From the NCBI RefSeq assembly GCF_004762045.1, contig NZ_SJOM01000007.1:1938916-2002915 (forward strand): DNA of 64,000 nt, given 5' to 3'. Below are positions 1 to 8,705 of the stretch, one piece after another. The notes under the pieces were generated by a model. It had not been told where the DNA came from and searched no databases. It was given only the letters and a program-made list of their open reading frames with translations. The stretch's first letter is position 1, and every line of letters starts with the position of its first letter. This DNA comes from Mycobacterium sp. DL99 (lineage in GTDB: Bacteria > Actinomycetota > Actinomycetes > Mycobacteriales > Mycobacteriaceae). The position numbers were made by a program, and so were the translations under genes.

Positions 1-672
1 CCCGATGGTGCGCGGGTCGTTGTCGCAGACTCCGTGTGCCATGGTGCTGAGCAGATTCTTGAGCAGGGCCGCGTCGGTGGCCAGCAGCCGTCCCCAGATG
101 GAGACGGTGCCGTTGGGATCGTCGGGGTCGCCGAAGTGGACGTCGCGTTCTCGGGCGGCGGTACGGGTTTTCCGCACGGCGGCGGAATCGAATTTCTCCA
201 CCCAGACATCGATGGCTTGTTCGGTTTTGGTTGCGGTCAGCGCACCGTAGGTGGTGGCGGCGCCGGCCAGGGCAGTGTCGATCAGTGCCAATGCGTCATC
301 GTCGGTGACGAGCTGGGTGCGCCAGGTGATGGTGGAGACGACTTTCGCCGAGATGTCTCCGCGGGCGAAGACGGCGGCGACCTTGGGGAGCCGGTCGCGC
401 AATGCCTGGGCGATGCGCATCTGGGCGGACGCGGCACCGCGACTGAGGTTGCACGCCGCGCTGACCGCGGCGGTCGCGGTTTCCCAGCCGTCGATCGCCC
501 GGTAGGCGGACGTGTCGTCCTCGTCGTCGCAGTGGCGGGCCACGATCTCGGCGATGGCGGCCAGGCGCCCGGCGGCCTCGACCGCTTCGGCGCGGGTGCG
601 GTGCTCGACGGCATCGATCAGCGCGGCGTCAGTGAGTTCACCGAGCGCCGGCCGATCGACCAATTCGAACAC
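1..672 (-). CDS. DUF222 / 13E12-repeat family protein (3' part cut by window edge)
   Basis: The reading frame runs leftwards off the window, so only the first 224 codons are visible. The translation has the helical, Ala/Arg-rich layout of DUF222, with an early ELTDAALIDAVE stretch and, at the visible end, CDNDPRTIG, which corresponds to the CxxDPRT element of mycobacterial 13E12-repeat proteins. In that family a C-terminal HNH nuclease domain usually follows; it would lie outside the window, so nuclease activity is inference. I chose the GTG at 672 because no better in-frame start follows a ribosome binding site; its own site is weak. These genes are multi-copy in mycobacteria and their role is unknown. 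Confidence 0.75.
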   Translation of the reverse strand, partial: MFELVDRPALGELTDAALIDAVEHRTRAEAVEAAGRLAAIAEIVARHCDDEDDTSAYRAIDGWETATAAVSAACNLSRGAASAQMRIAQALRDRLPKVAAVFARGDISAKVVSTITWRTQLVTDDDALALIDTALAGAATTYGALTATKTEQAIDVWVEKFDSAAVRKTRTAARERDVHFGDPDDPNGTVSIWGRLLATDAALLKNLLSTMAHGVCDNDPRTIG

Positions 673-745
673 ATGTTCGACAATGGTCGTGAATTGGCAC
701 CCCAGCAACGTTTTTCAGGTTGTCGCCGACGGTCGCCGCGCCCGG

Positions 746-1594
746 CTACGGCTGGACGTATCCCGGCGGGTTGGGGGTGTCCACCCACAGGTCTACGCCG
801 AGGTCCGATCCGGGCACACAGTCGTACACGGACAGATCGGTGACACCATTGTCGAGTAGGACGTCCTCGCAGAGCAGGCTCTGCCCGGTGTACTCCCGCG
901 CGGGCTTGTTGAAGATCGTGTACGCCGCATCGGCATACACCGAAGGCTTGCGGGCGCGACCCATCGCCTCGTCACCGCCGAGCAGGTTCTGCACCGCTGC
1001 GGTGGCCACCAGGGTGCGCGGCCACAGCGTGTTCGAAGCGATGCCCGCCTCCCGCATCTCTTCGGCGATACCCAACGCGCACAACGTCATTCCGAACTTC
1101 GCCATCATGTAGGCGGTGGGCTTGAGCCACTCGGACTCCAGCCGGATCGGCGGGGAGAGGGTGAGGATGTGCGGGTTTTCGCGACCCTTCATGTGCGGAA
1201 TGCAGGCCTGCGACACGGCATAGGTGCCGCGGATCTGGATCCCGTTCATCAGATCGAAGCGCTTCAGCGGCACCTCCTCGATGGAGCCGAGATTGATCGC
1301 CGAGGCGTTGTTGACGCAGAGGTCGATGCCGCCGAACTGCTCGACGGCCTTGGCGACCGCGGCTGCCACCGAGTCACCGTCGCGGACGTCACCGACGATC
1401 GGCAGGGCCTGCCCGCCGGCCTCCTCGATCTCCTTGGCCGCGGTGTAAACGGTGCCTTCGAGCTTGGGATGCGGTTCGGCGGTCTTGGCGACCAGCGCGA
1501 TGTTGGCGCCGTCGGCGGCGGCCTTCTTGGCGATCGCCAGGCCGATACCGCGGCTGGCGCCGGAGATGAACATGGTCTTCCCGGACAGAGTCAT
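746..1594 (-). CDS. SDR-family oxidoreductase, HSDL2-like
   Basis: Short-chain dehydrogenase of 282 residues. Visible elements are the nucleotide-binding SGASRGIG at residues 11-18, NNAS at 95-98, a candidate catalytic Ser147 and the YxxxK pair Tyr162/Lys166. The sequence follows the N-terminal domain of hydroxysteroid dehydrogenase-like protein 2 closely (KTAxPHPKLEGT, SPP after the catalytic Ser) but lacks its SCP2 lipid-transfer tail. It matches Rv3224 by position and type. The substrate is unknown; a fatty or steroid acyl alcohol is plausible for the family. The frame extends 67 codons upstream, but the ATG at 1594 gives the family's normal N-terminus. It lies 91 bp downstream of the VanY gene on the same strand. 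Confidence 0.88.
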   Translation of the reverse strand: MTLSGKTMFISGASRGIGLAIAKKAAADGANIALVAKTAEPHPKLEGTVYTAAKEIEEAGGQALPIVGDVRDGDSVAAAVAKAVEQFGGIDLCVNNASAINLGSIEEVPLKRFDLMNGIQIRGTYAVSQACIPHMKGRENPHILTLSPPIRLESEWLKPTAYMMAKFGMTLCALGIAEEMREAGIASNTLWPRTLVATAAVQNLLGGDEAMGRARKPSVYADAAYTIFNKPAREYTGQSLLCEDVLLDNGVTDLSVYDCVPGSDLGVDLWVDTPNPPGYVQP

Positions 1595-1685
1595 AGGGAC
1601 ACGATAAGCGCCTCTAGGTCGCCAGTTTCTACGCCTGGGCTTTGGTCGACGTTTTCCACAACCCTCAGGTAGAAATCGGCGCGGT

Positions 1686-2249
1686 TCAGCCCGCGGCGTC
1701 GGCCTGCAGCGGGGGACAGTTGCCCGCCGGGTCGGCGACGAGTTCGAAGTGCCACAGCTCATTGGCATAGATCTGGCACAGCCCGAAGCGCCCACCGTTG
1801 GCGATCAGCCAGCGATCGGCCTGCGGACCGCCGACATCGACCGCCTCCCCGGTGACATGCCGGGACGCGGTCGGCGTCTGGACGTATTGGCGTGCGGCCG
1901 CGAGGCTGCCGTACGTCTGCACCCCCTGGTCGAGCAGTGACTGCTGGAAATCAGCCGACCGCCACCCCGAGTTGATCGTCATGGTCACGCCGTCGGCAGC
2001 CGCGGCATTGGCGGCGTTCTGGATGGCGGCCAGCAGCCGCGGATCCAGCCGGCCGATCGCCGGGTTCTGCACGTCGAACGGGGTCAGGACCTGCCCGTCG
2101 GCCAGTGATCCGTCGCCTTGGGTCATCGGGACGGTGTCGTCGACGAGACGGATCTGTGGTGCCGGTGCGGACGTGCCGAGCAGGGCCGCCAGTGCGGCGA
2201 CGCTCGAGACCACACTTGCCCCCACCATCATCGGCATCACCGGAAACAC
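1686..2249 (-). CDS. VanY/M15B-type D-alanyl-D-alanine carboxypeptidase, exported
   Basis: A 187-residue protein with a hydrophobic N-terminus (about residues 5-25, a likely signal peptide or anchor) followed by an M15 peptidase domain. The zinc-site pattern is present: His131 and Asp138 in SRHVTGEAVDVG, and His167 in ELWHFE. Ser/Arg in SGWRS (94-98) is also typical. The family trims D-Ala from peptidoglycan stem peptides outside the membrane. The GTG start at 2249 overlaps the end of the LysR gene (stop at 2251-2253) by virtue of only one base between them, so the two are translationally coupled. Its coupling to a LysR regulator rather than to cell-wall genes is unusual. Function is assigned by motif only. 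Confidence 0.85.
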   Translation of the reverse strand: MFPVMPMMVGASVVSSVAALAALLGTSAPAPQIRLVDDTVPMTQGDGSLADGQVLTPFDVQNPAIGRLDPRLLAAIQNAANAAAADGVTMTINSGWRSADFQQSLLDQGVQTYGSLAAARQYVQTPTASRHVTGEAVDVGGPQADRWLIANGGRFGLCQIYANELWHFELVADPAGNCPPLQADAAG

Positions 2250-2250
2250 A

Positions 2251-3171
2251 TTACTGCGCCCGCGTGCGGGCCAGTACCAACGCCAACTCGGCCACCAGCG
2301 CCTCGATCTCCGCCGGGTTTTTCAGCCGATCGGGCACCCAGGCCAAGGCGATCCGGGCCGGTGACCAGGTGCTCTCATCGATGGGCACCAGCGTGAACTC
2401 CGGCGGGGAGAAGATCTTGCCGATCAGCGATTCGGGTGCGTAGGGCACCAGCGCGACGAGGTGGCGGTTGGACACCTGGGCGGCCATCTCCAGTTCGCCG
2501 CCGAACTGGTTGGTGGTGCGCACGATGCGCGTCACCCCGCGTGCGTTCAGCGCACGGGTCAGGCCGGCCAGCATGACCGGATTGGGCCGGGCGAAGTCGA
2601 TCACCACGTCGCGATCGCGTAATTCCTCGATCGACACCAGGTCCTCGGTCGCCAGCGGATCGTCGAAACGCACCGCGACCGCGCCCTGGAAGGTGGCCAC
2701 CACGCGGTATTGCAACCGCTTGTCGGAGGTGGGCAGATGGATCAGCCCGAGGTCGAGGTGGCCGGACACGAGCTTGGCCGTCACCTCCGCAGCCGACCCG
2801 GGAACACTGAACTCGGTCGGCACGGCCAGGTTGGCGACGGCGGTCCGGACCTGCGCCACGAAATCCGATGGCGCATAAGCGGTTGCGCCGACCCGGACCG
2901 TCGCGGCTCCCTCGGTGAGCCGTACCGCGGTGGCCTTCAACTCATCGACCTGGCGCAGGATCTCGCGGGCGGGACCGAGCAGCTTGGCGCCCAGCGGCGT
3001 CAGGCGGACCTCGTGGTAGTTGCGCTCGAAGAGCGGCCCGCCGAGCTCCTTCTCCAGCAGCTTGATCTGCTTGCTCAGCGGCGGAGGCGTGATCCTCAGC
3101 CGGTCGGCGGCCCGCTTGAAGTGCAGTTCCTCCGCGACCGCCACGAAGTAGGAGAGTCTGGTGAAGTCCAT
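2251..3171 (-). CDS. LysR-family transcriptional regulator
   Basis: A 306-residue protein with the classic LysR winged-helix N-terminus: FVAVAEELHFKRAADRL, then ITPPPLSKQIKLLEKELG at about residues 10-45, followed by a periplasmic-binding-like effector domain to the C-terminus. It sits 67 bp downstream of the CoA-transferase gene and directly upstream of the VanY gene, all on the minus strand. LysR regulators usually control a neighbouring gene and themselves; the inverted repeat at 3201-3222 just upstream is a possible binding site. The effector is likely an organic acid or acyl-CoA-derived compound given the neighbours, but that is inference. Confidence 0.9.
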   Translation of the reverse strand: MDFTRLSYFVAVAEELHFKRAADRLRITPPPLSKQIKLLEKELGGPLFERNYHEVRLTPLGAKLLGPAREILRQVDELKATAVRLTEGAATVRVGATAYAPSDFVAQVRTAVANLAVPTEFSVPGSAAEVTAKLVSGHLDLGLIHLPTSDKRLQYRVVATFQGAVAVRFDDPLATEDLVSIEELRDRDVVIDFARPNPVMLAGLTRALNARGVTRIVRTTNQFGGELEMAAQVSNRHLVALVPYAPESLIGKIFSPPEFTLVPIDESTWSPARIALAWVPDRLKNPAEIEALVAELALVLARTRAQ

Positions 3172-3200
3172 GCGGTCATTTCCGGCTGTGCGAGGGCGGT

Positions 3201-3222
3201 ATTCGGGGTGTGATCCCCGAAT
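3201..3222. promoter_or_regulatory. Perfect 8-bp inverted repeat upstream of the LysR gene
   Basis: ATTCGGGG (3201-3208) and CCCCGAAT (3215-3222) flank a 6-base centre, 30 bp upstream of the LysR start and 17 bp beyond the end of the CoA-transferase gene. It could be the LysR operator, which is often an interrupted dyad with T/A ends, or a factor-independent terminator stem for the upstream operon. No U-tract follows on the minus strand, which slightly favours an operator. Confidence 0.4.
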
Positions 3223-3238
3223 CGTACGAGATGCGTGA

Positions 3239-5659
3239 TCAGCGTCCGGTCGCTTGCACGGTCTGTGGAACTTCGAGCACCCCGGCGCTGATCAGCCCGT
3301 CGATGTCGGCATCGTCCATGCCGAGCAGTTCGGCGGCGATCTCCCGGGTCTGCTCGCCGAGCAGTGGCGCCTGTAGCAGTGGTGGATCAGCGATGCGATC
3401 CGAATGGATCTGCACGTTCTCCATCGTGAACGGCTCGTCGGCGTGGGGGTGCAGTTCCTCGCGGAAAGCGCGGCGCTGCACGTAGTAGTCCCAGTCGGCG
3501 ACCTCGGCGGCGCGCAGCGCTGCGCCGGCCGGAACACCGGCCGCCTGCAGCAGATTCATCGCCTCGGTCGCCGGGCGCTGCGACGTCCAGGCACGCACGG
3601 CCTCGTCGACGCGGTTGCGGTGGGCGTCCCGTCCGGTGCGGGTCCACAGCTGTTCATCCACGCCGAGATCCGGACGATCGATCACCCCGCACAGCGCGTG
3701 CCAATCGGCGTCGTCGCGCACGGTCACGGCGAGCCAGCGATCCTCGCCTGCGGCCGGAAACAGGCCCCAGGGGGCGTCATGGACGGGTTCGACCGTGGGT
3801 TCGTGCCCGCGACGCACCAGGACGTCGGCGGCGATCTCGCCGGCCAGGTGGCTCAGCATCACCTCCGATTGCGCGACGCTGACAGACCCGCCGGTGCCCG
3901 TGCGTTCGCGGCGCAGCAGCAGAGTCAGCGCGCCGAGGGCACCGATCCGGGCCGCCACGTGATCGGGGTAGACGGTGACCGTGTCGCAGAACGACTCCGG
4001 TTCGTCGGGGTACACCCACAGGTCGGTAAAGCCTGCGGCCGCCCGCACCAGTGGGCCGTAGCCCATCCGTTTCGCCCACGGCCCGCTGGGTCCGAACGCC
4101 GAACTGTCGACCACCACGATGCCCGGGTTCAGTTCCCGCAAGCTCCGGTAGTCCATTCCGAGGGTCTCGGCCACGCCCGGTTTGAAGTTCGTCAGCACGA
4201 CGTCGGAATGGGTGACCAGTCGGTGCGCAAGCGCCCGGCCCTGCGGCGTCCGCAGATCGATGCCGATCGAGCGTTTGTTTCGGTGGCCGGCGGCGTAGGT
4301 CTGCGACATGGAGGTCAGATTGCCGCGCAGTCCGTCCGGGAAGGCCGAGTTCTCGATCTTGATGACGTCGGCGCCGAGGTCGCCGAACAGTCGTCCGGTG
4401 TCGGATCCGACGACGATCACGCCGAGATCCAGTACGCGCACCCCCTCCAGCGGCAGGCCCTCGTCGCGGCGCCGGCGACCGGCGAGCAGCGGCGCGACAT
4501 CAAGGCGGCGCGGGTGGCCGGCCCCCGCGGGCTCGGACACGTTCACCGTGTTGGCCCGGTGCCCGTCGATCTCGACGACACCTGCCGGCACCGGCGCCGA
4601 CATTCCGGGGGACAGATCGACCTCGTGGAAGTACCCGCGGCTCTTGACCTGTTCGGTGCCGAGGGTTTCGGCCAGGGTCAGCACCGCCGCCGTCGGCACC
4701 CCGTGCCGCTGGCCGGCGACCTCCAGCTCGGCCCGGGTCTGCCCGGCACAGAAGCGCCCGATCTCAGACATCAGCTCCGGCGAGCTGAACCGCACCCGCA
4801 GCCGGTCGAACGACGGATCGGCGAACTGAACGGGGCGGCCCATCCACTCGAACATGCCGTGCCACTGGCGTTTTGCCAGCAGACAGATCCGCACGTGCCC
4901 GTCCTTGCACGCGATGATCGGGTACCGCAGGCGTTCGGCGTTCCAGTCGCGTCTCTGCGCGCTCAATGCCACGCCGGCCGATGCCGTGCCTGCCGTCCCG
5001 TACGGCGGATCGAGAGTCTGCATGGCCCCGTCGAGGATCGAGAAGTCGATGAAATCGCCTTCACCGGTGCGCAATCGGTCCAGGTACACGCTCATGGTCA
5101 TCACGGCGGCCTGCGCCGCCGCCACGTGATAGGGCAGTTGCGCGGCGGGCGGCACCGGGGGCTCGCGTCCCGGGATGCCCGAGCGGGACAGCTCACTGGT
5201 GAGTGCGTGCAGCACCGGGGTGGTGGCGTGCCAGCCGCGGTAGCTGGTGTCCCGGCCGAAATCGCTGATGGACAGGATCACCAGGCCCGGGTGTTCAGCG
5301 TGAATGTTGCGTGCCGCCAGGGCCTTTTCGGCATCCGAGCCGGGCCGGGTGTCCTCGATGAGGATGTCGGCCCCGGCCAGCAGTTGCACCCATCGGCTTT
5401 GATCGTCTCGGGTCGACAGATCGACGACGACGGTGTCCACTCCGTGTCGGTTGATCGCGATGCCCACCGATTCGGGATCGACTCCGGCGCCCTCGGCGAT
5501 GGGGCCTGCGGGTTCGTCGGTGACGCCCGGCAGGTGCACCTGGGTCACCGCGGCGCCGAGGTCGGCCAGCAGGCGTCCCACCGCCGTCATCGGGCCGCGC
5601 GACAGGTCGAGGATGCGAACCTCGGCCAATGGTGGGTCGTAACCGTCCGGATTGGCCAT
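3239..5659 (-). CDS. Two-domain CaiB/BaiF-type CoA-transferase
   Basis: At 806 residues this is twice the usual class III CoA-transferase length. Two copies of the fold can be read: the first starts near residue 12 (VRILDLSRGPMTAVGRLLADLGAAV), the second near residue 405 (VRVLDLGVIVVGSDTGRLFGDLGADVIKIE), with NKRSIGIDL and LxNFKPG signatures of the family in the second. Class III enzymes move CoA between carboxylic acids. Internal duplications with one degenerate half are known; here the first copy is more divergent and may be structural. The ATG at 5659 lies 5 bp after an acyl-CoA dehydrogenase, so it is the third gene of an ACAD-ACAD-CoA-transferase operon that probably activates and oxidises a carboxylic acid. 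Confidence 0.88.
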   Translation of the reverse strand: MANPDGYDPPLAEVRILDLSRGPMTAVGRLLADLGAAVTQVHLPGVTDEPAGPIAEGAGVDPESVGIAINRHGVDTVVVDLSTRDDQSRWVQLLAGADILIEDTRPGSDAEKALAARNIHAEHPGLVILSISDFGRDTSYRGWHATTPVLHALTSELSRSGIPGREPPVPPAAQLPYHVAAAQAAVMTMSVYLDRLRTGEGDFIDFSILDGAMQTLDPPYGTAGTASAGVALSAQRRDWNAERLRYPIIACKDGHVRICLLAKRQWHGMFEWMGRPVQFADPSFDRLRVRFSSPELMSEIGRFCAGQTRAELEVAGQRHGVPTAAVLTLAETLGTEQVKSRGYFHEVDLSPGMSAPVPAGVVEIDGHRANTVNVSEPAGAGHPRRLDVAPLLAGRRRRDEGLPLEGVRVLDLGVIVVGSDTGRLFGDLGADVIKIENSAFPDGLRGNLTSMSQTYAAGHRNKRSIGIDLRTPQGRALAHRLVTHSDVVLTNFKPGVAETLGMDYRSLRELNPGIVVVDSSAFGPSGPWAKRMGYGPLVRAAAGFTDLWVYPDEPESFCDTVTVYPDHVAARIGALGALTLLLRRERTGTGGSVSVAQSEVMLSHLAGEIAADVLVRRGHEPTVEPVHDAPWGLFPAAGEDRWLAVTVRDDADWHALCGVIDRPDLGVDEQLWTRTGRDAHRNRVDEAVRAWTSQRPATEAMNLLQAAGVPAGAALRAAEVADWDYYVQRRAFREELHPHADEPFTMENVQIHSDRIADPPLLQAPLLGEQTREIAAELLGMDDADIDGLISAGVLEVPQTVQATGR

Positions 5660-5664
5660 CGGTG

Positions 5665-6861
5665 TCAGCTCCGGCGGGCCTGGCGGAACGGGATGTCGCG
5701 ATCGACCTCGGGTTCCTTGGCCAGTCCGAGGACCCGCTCGCCGATGATGTTGCGCTGGATCTGGTCGGTGCCGCCGCCGATCGACGTGAAGAACGCGTTG
5801 AGGGTAAGGAAGTTGATGTCGTCGGCTTCGGGGTTGTCGGGGCCCGCCAAAAGTGCTTCCGCACCGATGATCTCGGTCTTGAGCCGTGCCTCCGCATGCA
5901 GGATGTTCGACATAGCCAGCTTGCCCAGCGACATGATCGAGCTGGATGTACCTTGTGCCGCTGCGGCTTTGGCGCGGGCGTTGTTGAGGGAGTTGAGTTC
6001 ACGCAACGCCAGCACGTTCGCAAGTTCCTTGCGGACGGCCGGATCCTCCAGGCGGCCGTGCTCGCGGGCCAGGCCGATGAGGTCGTCGGCCCGGGTCCGG
6101 TTGCGCGAGCCGCGCCCGCCGTCGCCCATGATGGACCGCTCGTAGGCCAGCGCGGTCTGCAGCACCCGCCATCCGTTGCCCTCGCCGCCCAGGAGGTAGG
6201 CATCGGACACCCGCGCGTCGGTGATGAACACCTCGTTGAAGTGCGATTCGCCGGTGATCTGGACCAGCGGACGGACCTCGATGCCGGGCTGACGCATCGG
6301 AATCATGAAGAAGCTCAAGCCTTTGTGCTTGGGCACGTCCCAGTCGGTGCGGGCGATCAGCAGCGCGTACTCGGACGTGGTGGCACCCGACGTCCACACT
6401 TTCTGGCCGTTGATCACCCACTCGTCACCGTCGCGGACCGCGGTGGTGCGCACCGCGGCCAGATCGGACCCCGCGCCCGGTTCGCTGTACAGCAGGCAGG
6501 TGCGGATCCGTTCGGTCAGGAAGTCACGCACCAGGTCGTTCTTGAGTTGGTCGGTGCCGAACTTGAGTGCCGTGTTGGCCGGGATGCTGTATTTGTCCTG
6601 GCGCGCACCGGGGGCCTTGACCGCCCGGAATTCCTGCTCGATCACCGCGGCCAGCGCATTCGGGTACGCCCGCCCGAACCATTCGGTGGGGTACGTCGGC
6701 ACGGCGTAGCCCGCGTCGAGCACCTTCTGCAGCCAGGCCACCCGCTCGGGCGAGCTGACCCACGGATCGGTGGATTTCGGTAACCCGGCCCAACTCTGGG
6801 CGAGCCAGTCGCGCACCTCGGTACGCAGTTGATCGGCGCTGGGCAGGTTGTTCGCCGTCAT
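5665..6861 (-). CDS. Acyl-CoA dehydrogenase (FadE type), large subunit of a pair
   Basis: Flavin-dependent acyl-CoA dehydrogenase of 398 residues, full family length. Diagnostic strings include LLYSEPGAGSDLA (flavin/substrate loop), VINGQKVWTSGA, and GGTDQIQRNIIGERVLGL at the C-terminus. It follows the second ACAD by only 2 bp (stop of that gene at 6864-6866, this ATG at 6861). Paired adjacent FadE genes in mycobacteria commonly make alpha2-beta2 heterotetramers in sterol or branched-acid degradation; that is family knowledge applied by analogy. A frame extension upstream to 7038 overlaps the neighbour and was not used. Confidence 0.9.
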   Translation of the reverse strand: MTANNLPSADQLRTEVRDWLAQSWAGLPKSTDPWVSSPERVAWLQKVLDAGYAVPTYPTEWFGRAYPNALAAVIEQEFRAVKAPGARQDKYSIPANTALKFGTDQLKNDLVRDFLTERIRTCLLYSEPGAGSDLAAVRTTAVRDGDEWVINGQKVWTSGATTSEYALLIARTDWDVPKHKGLSFFMIPMRQPGIEVRPLVQITGESHFNEVFITDARVSDAYLLGGEGNGWRVLQTALAYERSIMGDGGRGSRNRTRADDLIGLAREHGRLEDPAVRKELANVLALRELNSLNNARAKAAAAQGTSSSIMSLGKLAMSNILHAEARLKTEIIGAEALLAGPDNPEADDINFLTLNAFFTSIGGGTDQIQRNIIGERVLGLAKEPEVDRDIPFRQARRS

Positions 6862-6863
6862 CT

Positions 6864-7979
6864 TCAGGCGCCTTTCGACGAGAGGTAGCGCTCGCGGTGC
6901 AGATCGGAGCCGCCGAACAATTGGAGACCGGTGCGGGCCCGGCGCAGGAACAGGTGTGCCGGATGTTCCCAGGTGAACCCGATACCGCCGTGCATCTGGA
7001 TCGCCGACATGGTGGTGGTGCGGTAGGCCTCCGCGCACGTGAAACCAGCCAGAGCGATTGCGCCACTGGCCTTTTCGCTTCGCGCGTCATGTTCGGCCGC
7101 GGCGTGCTGGGCGGCTGACGTGGCTGATTCCACCTGCACCAGCAGGTCGGCGGCCATGTGTTTGAGGGCCTGGAAGCTGCCGATGGGGCGGCCGAACTGA
7201 ATCCGGGTCTTGAGGTAATCGACGGTGATGTCGAAGATTCGCCGGGTCCCGCCGACCTGTTCGCCGGCCAGCGCGATCAACGCGAGGTCGAGGGCCTCCT
7301 GCACCGCGTCCCATCCGGTGGTGCCGATGCGGCGGGCCGGGGTGGCGTCGAACGTGTACGTCGACAGTGGGACGGTCGGATCGAAAACCGTTGCGGCCGT
7401 GCGCTCGAAGCCGTCGGCGCCGGGAGCGATCTGGAAGATGCCGAAGTCTCCGTTGACGCGGGCCACGACCAGGATCACGTCGGCCACCTGACCGTGGATG
7501 ACGTAGTGCGCGTTGCCGGTCAGTGTGTGGTCGGCGTCGCCCGGGGCGTCGGCGGCCGCGGCGCGTACGGCGACGCCCTCCGGCGCCCAGGTCCCGCGGG
7601 AGCCGGTCACCGCGACGGTCCCCACCGAGGTCCCTTCGACCAGGCCGGGCAGCAGTCGTCGCTTGTCGTCTTCGGTACCGGCCGCACCGATCAGCGCCGA
7701 CGCCAGCACCGCGCTGGACAGGAACGGAGCCGGCAGCAGCGCGGCCCCGGTCGCTTCGGCGACGGCCTCGAGCTCGAGGGCGCCGAGCCCGACGCCTCCG
7801 TACTCGCTGTCGACCAGCAGGCCGGTGACGCCCTGGGCAGCGAGTTTGCGCCACAACCGGCGATCGAACCCGTCGTCGGTGCCCATCACCCGGCGCACGT
7901 CCTGCTCGGTGCATTCGTCGTGCAGCAACCCGGAGACCGCGGCGGCCAGTTCCGCTCGCTCGGCCACGCTGATCGTCAT
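6864..7979 (-). CDS. Acyl-CoA dehydrogenase (FadE type), second subunit
   Basis: A 371-residue acyl-CoA dehydrogenase, more divergent than its partner at 5665-6861. It shows the N-terminal domain with EYGGVGLGALELEAVAEA, and MHGGIGFTWEHPAHLFLRRA near the C-terminus, characteristic of the subunit that often lacks a complete active site in heteromeric ACADs. The ATG at 7979 follows an AAGGCGGG ribosome binding site; the open frame reaches 8675 but that part overlaps ybaK and has no coding character. It is the first gene of the ACAD-ACAD-CoA-transferase operon; the promoter should lie in 7980-8098. Confidence 0.88.
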   Translation of the reverse strand: MTISVAERAELAAAVSGLLHDECTEQDVRRVMGTDDGFDRRLWRKLAAQGVTGLLVDSEYGGVGLGALELEAVAEATGAALLPAPFLSSAVLASALIGAAGTEDDKRRLLPGLVEGTSVGTVAVTGSRGTWAPEGVAVRAAAADAPGDADHTLTGNAHYVIHGQVADVILVVARVNGDFGIFQIAPGADGFERTAATVFDPTVPLSTYTFDATPARRIGTTGWDAVQEALDLALIALAGEQVGGTRRIFDITVDYLKTRIQFGRPIGSFQALKHMAADLLVQVESATSAAQHAAAEHDARSEKASGAIALAGFTCAEAYRTTTMSAIQMHGGIGFTWEHPAHLFLRRARTGLQLFGGSDLHRERYLSSKGA

Positions 7980-8098
7980 GTGCACCCGCCTTCCTCGTCG
8001 GGTCCATGCAATCTGGCCTCGGCCGTGGTGTAAATCACGCATTCGCACACCCACACGTTTCCGATTGCGACATGCCGGTGTCGCCGTCTTACCGGAAT

Positions 8099-8590
8099 TC
8101 AGGCGGGAACGCCGATATCGGCTGTCACCGCCGATGTCGCGCGGATCAGGTCCTCGGGTGACAGCGCGATGTCCAAGCCGCGTTTGCCGGCGCTGCAGAG
8201 CACCTTGTCGAAGGCCAGCGCCGAGGTGTCGACAACCGTCGGCAGGCGCTTGCGCTGGCCCAACGGGGAGATCCCGCCCAAGACGTACCCGGTGGACCGC
8301 TGCGCTGCCGCCGGATCCGCCATTTCTGCCTTCGGAACGCCCAACGCGGCCGCCGCGGCCTTGAGCGACAGCTTGGTCGGTACCGGCAGTACCGCCACCG
8401 CCAGTCCCTTGGGCAATGCGATGACCAACGTCTTGAACACCTGCTCGGCGACGATGCCGCCGGCCGCCAGCTGGGCCACGGCCTCGTCGCCGAACGACTC
8501 GTTGCGGGAGTCGTGCTGGTAGGCCACCACTTCGTGGTCGATACCGGCCGCCACCAGAGCTGCGATCGCGGGTGTTGCTGCGCGTGCCAC
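8099..8590 (-). CDS. ybaK: YbaK-type Cys-tRNA(Pro) deacylase
   Basis: The product (163 residues from the GTG at 8590) follows E. coli YbaK from its start: TPA near the N-terminus, NFGDE-like SFGDEAV, VFKTLV, AQRSTGYVLGGISPLGQ and a terminal GKRGLDI. YbaK hydrolyses Cys mischarged on tRNA-Pro. The lysine expected in FKTL (substrate-binding Lys) is present. A start at ATG 8614 would add eight residues and would place the start inside the SigH-type promoter of the divergent sigH gene; I prefer 8590 because the homologous proteins begin here. It corresponds to the Rv3224A/B position, where the M. tuberculosis gene is annotated in two pieces; this copy is intact. Confidence 0.85.
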   Translation of the reverse strand: MARAATPAIAALVAAGIDHEVVAYQHDSRNESFGDEAVAQLAAGGIVAEQVFKTLVIALPKGLAVAVLPVPTKLSLKAAAAALGVPKAEMADPAAAQRSTGYVLGGISPLGQRKRLPTVVDTSALAFDKVLCSAGKRGLDIALSPEDLIRATSAVTADIGVPA

Positions 8591-8606
8591 GGCGCTCAGC
8601 GTAGCC

Positions 8607-8634
8607 GGGAACATCGGGGCCCCCGCATGCTGTT
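8607..8634 (+). promoter_or_regulatory. SigH-type promoter upstream of sigH
   Basis: GGGAACA (8607-8613) and GTT (8632-8634) are separated as in the SigH/SigR consensus (GGAA[CT] then 18-19 bases then GTT; here GGAAC-N19-GTT). Transcription would start near 8642, giving a 5' leader of about 60 bases before the GTG at 8703. Positive autoregulation of SigH/SigR is established in mycobacteria and Streptomyces; assignment here is by motif. Confidence 0.75.
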
Positions 8635-8689
8635 ATTGCTCTCGACACCTGCTCAGCGCTACTTGTCGGTAGCACGCTCTAGGATCTGT

Positions 8690-8705
8690 AAGGAGGATTC
8701 TGGTG
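8690..8705 (+). promoter_or_regulatory. Strong ribosome binding site and GTG for an N-terminally extended SigH
   Basis: A perfect AAGGAGG lies at 8690-8696, 6 bases before a GTG at 8703 that is in frame with sigH. This start would add 31 residues to the 215-residue SigH. It is the best Shine-Dalgarno in the region, better than the one before the conserved ATG at 8796. In Streptomyces SigR a longer, unstable isoform is made from the autoregulated transcript, and I recall a similar report for mycobacterial SigH. Confidence 0.6.

Noticed and set aside
1626..1675. TTTCTAC...GTAGAAA inverted repeat between VanY and the SDR gene
   Set aside because: Arms are only 7 bp with about 35 bp between and an imperfect inner pairing; too weak to call a terminator or operator.
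3404..6145. A 913-codon open frame antisense to the CoA-transferase and ACAD
   Set aside because: Shadow of two clearly conserved genes, rich in Arg/Gly/His with no motif, no plausible ribosome binding site.
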